The notes beneath the pieces were generated by a model. That model did not search any database, was not told where the DNA came from, and saw only the letters and a program-made list of their open reading frames with translations. Shown piece by piece: positions 42,743-44,882 of a DNA stretch of 44,882 bases (position 1 is its first letter; each line of letters opens with the position of its first letter). The stretch is from assembly GCA_002069975.1 (NCBI GenBank), contig MWCJ01000022.1, positions 1 through 44,882 of the forward strand, read 5' to 3'. A program made the translations under genes and the position numbers. Origin of the DNA: Bacteroidetes bacterium ADurb.Bin217. Lineage in GTDB: Bacteria; Bacteroidota; Bacteroidia; Bacteroidales; UBA1715.

Positions 42743-44101
42743 ATGAAAGACTTATCGGTAGGCAAAGAATCTAAATTAATTATACGGTTTGCAATACCTC
42801 TATTGCTGGGCTTGGTGTTTCAACAATTATACAGCGTTGCCGATAGTATCATTGTAGGTAAATTTTTGCCCAATGGGGAACAAGCTCTTGCAGCTATAGG
42901 TGCAGCATTTCCGGTTATATTTTTTCTCATTTCCTTGGTTGTAGGCATTTCGAGTGGTTCTACAATTATCATTTCACACTATTTTGGCGACAAAGATTAC
43001 GAAGGAATTCAAAAAGCTATAGATACTATAAATATATTTTTGTTTGTATGTTCAATTCTTATAAGTGTAATAGGAATTGCGTTTGCTCAAACTATTTTTG
43101 AATACATGCAATTGCCTGCAGATGTTATTCCCGATGCGGTAACATATATGCAAATATATAGTGCCGGTTTTATTCTTATGTTTGGATTTCATGGTATTAG
43201 TGCCATTTTGCGTGGGGTGGGCGACTCGCGTAAACCGTTGTATATTCTTATTATTTCGTCGGTACTCAATGTCATATTAGATTTATTATTTATTATCGTA
43301 TTCAAGTTCGGTGTTGCCGGTGTAGCTTGGGCTACCATACTTTCGCAGGGATTAACTTTTATAGCTATAGTTATCTATTTAAATAAAAAACATCCATTAT
43401 TAAAAATTCGTTTTCGAAACATACAATTCGACACAGACATTTTCAAACAAAGTGTAACAATAGGATTGCCTTCGGGCATGCAACAAGCATTTGTAGGCTT
43501 AGGAAGTATAGCACTTATGGCAATAGTTTCGAAATTTGGTACTACTGCTGTTGCTGCATATTCAGTAGCGGGACGTATAGATATGTTGTGTTCGGTGCCG
43601 GCTATCGCATTATCTATGGCATTGTCTACATTTGTTGGGCAAAATATGGGTGCTCGTAAAATAGACAGAGTTGTTTCGGGCTATAAAATAACACTTGGTA
43701 TGGGAATAGGTATATCTCTCCTCCTTAGTCTTATTACAATCGTGTTTCGATATCAAATCATGAGCATGTTTACTAATGAATATACGCTCATACCAATAGG
43801 TGTAGATTATTTACTCATTGTAAGTCCGTTTTATTTTGCATTTGCAATTTTGTTTATTTCCAATGGCGTATTGCGAGGTGCCGGCGATACTATCATTCCT
43901 ATGTTTGTTACGTTATTTGCACTGTGGGGTATTCGGGTGCCGCTATCGTATTGGTTAAGTTTGCACTTTGGCGAAATAGGTATATGGTGGGGAATACCGG
44001 CAGGTTGGTTGTTTGGTATGACGTTCTCTACAGCATATTACCTCCTTGGACGATGGAAAAAGAAAGTAATAGTTCGCAAGCGAGTTCCGCAGGAGTTATA
44101 G
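42743..44101 (+). CDS. MATE-family multidrug/sodium efflux protein
   Basis: A 452-residue inner-membrane exporter of the MATE (MatE, PF01554) family with 12 helices in two halves; GLVFQQLYSVADSIIVGKFL and IGLPSGMQQAFVGLGSIALMAIVSKFG are the homologous openings of the two halves. Family members expel cationic drugs or dyes in exchange for sodium or protons; the substrate is not readable here. The length is normal. The start ATG at 42743 follows the leader ORF and heptamer array. The gene ends 64 bases before the lipoprotein gene. Confidence 0.93.
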   Translation: MKDLSVGKESKLIIRFAIPLLLGLVFQQLYSVADSIIVGKFLPNGEQALAAIGAAFPVIFFLISLVVGISSGSTIIISHYFGDKDYEGIQKAIDTINIFLFVCSILISVIGIAFAQTIFEYMQLPADVIPDAVTYMQIYSAGFILMFGFHGISAILRGVGDSRKPLYILIISSVLNVILDLLFIIVFKFGVAGVAWATILSQGLTFIAIVIYLNKKHPLLKIRFRNIQFDTDIFKQSVTIGLPSGMQQAFVGLGSIALMAIVSKFGTTAVAAYSVAGRIDMLCSVPAIALSMALSTFVGQNMGARKIDRVVSGYKITLGMGIGISLLLSLITIVFRYQIMSMFTNEYTLIPIGVDYLLIVSPFYFAFAILFISNGVLRGAGDTIIPMFVTLFALWGIRVPLSYWLSLHFGEIGIWWGIPAGWLFGMTFSTAYYLLGRWKKKVIVRKRVPQEL

Positions 44102-44165
44102 CTGTATTGTAAAAGAGTATAAATGATTGAAAAACAATTGTAAAAAATTTTAATTTATACAACAA

Positions 44166-44570
44166 ATGAAAAAAATGATAGTATTCTATACACTTGCATG
44201 TATCTGTATAGTAGGATGCAAAAAAGAAGAGGTTTATGAAACGGGAGTAATCGCAGGAACAATATACTTGATTGAAGGTGATTGTTTTCCCGGACCACAA
44301 TCGGAATGTGATATTACAACGAATTTATATCCTACAACTGTAGTAATATCAAAACCAACATTGACATATAATGAAAACGAAGTTGTTTCAAAAATTGAAA
44401 CCGACAATAATGCCTTTTTTAGAGATACCTTACCGGTTGGAGAATATACTGTGTTTATTCTTTACAAAAAAGAAAACACATATGTTTGTTTTGATAATTG
44501 CACCCCACTTTTAGTAAAACCTAATACTAAAATTACAATTGAAGGAGAAATATATCGCGTTACTCAATAG
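44166..44570 (+). CDS. Small lipoprotein with surface-export signal
   Basis: A 134-residue lipoprotein. The signal peptide ends in the lipobox IVGC with lipidated Cys18, followed by KKEE, which fits the Bacteroidota lipoprotein export signal (Lys then two acidic residues right after Cys), so it is probably carried to the outer face of the outer membrane. The mature part is a small beta-rich, CNA-B/carboxypeptidase-regulatory-like domain (GVIAGTIYLIEGD...FFRDTLPVGEYTVFIL) with four cysteines (CFPGPQSEC, CFDNC). The function is unknown. It may be co-transcribed with the MATE gene. Confidence 0.78.
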   Translation: MKKMIVFYTLACICIVGCKKEEVYETGVIAGTIYLIEGDCFPGPQSECDITTNLYPTTVVISKPTLTYNENEVVSKIETDNNAFFRDTLPVGEYTVFILYKKENTYVCFDNCTPLLVKPNTKITIEGEIYRVTQ

Positions 44571-44882
44571 CATGTATATATAATAAAATATGAGGGCTAA
44601 TGCTCCTATAGAAGAAACAATAACAGGGACGTTAGCTTTGTGTTATATGCTACCATAGTTCCGCTCCTCCAGAGTTTTTACACGTGAATTCAATATTTGG
44701 AATACATTTGTACATAAATCTGCCATTGTACCAACGAGAGGCGTAGCCCTAAAATCTATGTTTATTTGTTTTGTATATGAACATGTATAAAAATTATACT
44801 GTCGCTCCTTCTATGTTGTAATCCAAATTTTTGATTCATTATTTATCTGTAATTTAATTATTTATAAATTTTCATTTTTTAA
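44571..44882. other. End of window without a gene; possible repeat remnant
   Basis: No coding frame of credible length is seen. TACATTTG at 44703-44710 could be a -7 box for a gene outside the window. GGGCTAATGCTCC, CCGCTCCTCCAGAG and GGCGTAGCCC recall short GC-rich intergenic repeats of Bacteroidota, and AGGGCTA (44593-44599) is mirrored by TAGCCCT (44744-44750). I cannot define borders, so this is only a description. Confidence 0.3.

Overview
The window looks like chromosomal DNA of an AT-rich member of the Bacteroidota, probably of the order Bacteroidales or a neighbour; I cannot name a genus. The reasons are a hybrid two-component regulator with propeller repeats and an AraC domain, a type IX secretion C-terminal sorting domain, a DUF1573 protein, a Pit transporter fused to a PhoU-like domain, absence of clear Shine-Dalgarno sequences, and promoters of the Bacteroidota type (TTG or TTTG, about 20 bases, then TAnnTTTG). 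No tRNA, rRNA, CRISPR array or transposase gene was seen.

Layout. 1-7156 (+): an HTCS-like regulator whose kinase core looks dead, the GTPase TypA/BipA and a TPR protein. 7162-17906 (-): a tight eight-gene operon starting with LpxH, then a DegT-type sugar aminotransferase, two GtrB/ArnC-like GT2 enzymes, three GT-C-type membrane transferases and a YfhO-like membrane protein. It reads as an Arn-like pathway that makes a polyprenyl-linked amino sugar and adds it to an envelope glycan. 18068-21598 (+): a metal-ligand-rich Spy/CpxP-like protein, thioredoxin, a DUF58 protein, SufS and a thioesterase. 21609-23513 (-): RecQ. 23728-28019 (+): an outer-membrane porin and a Pit phosphate transporter, both preceded by a TTAACA-N5-TTAACA direct repeat that looks like a Pho box, then a CoA-binding protein and a DUF1573 protein.

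28058-35129 (-) is the most unusual part. Five coupled genes encode an amidohydrolase, a PseG-like protein without the family's catalytic residues, an ATP-grasp ligase, an RraA/HMG-aldolase-fold protein and the pseudaminic acid synthase PseI. A separately transcribed, secreted LamG protein with two nearly identical lectin repeats lies beside them. From 29079 to about 35190 the DNA is much more AT-rich than both flanks, so this looks like an acquired cassette for an uncharacterised nonulosonic-acid-related sugar.

35191-40619 (-): a five-PAS hybrid sensor kinase followed by a YhbP-like flavin-fold protein and an extended SDR reductase. 40907-42223 (-): riboflavin synthase and ComF. 42224-42742 is a 519-base intergenic region with nested inverted repeats of REP type, a heptamer tandem array and a 20-codon leader ORF that stops one base before a MATE efflux gene (42743-44101, +). 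A small lipoprotein with a surface-export signal (44166-44570) follows, then about 310 bases without a gene.
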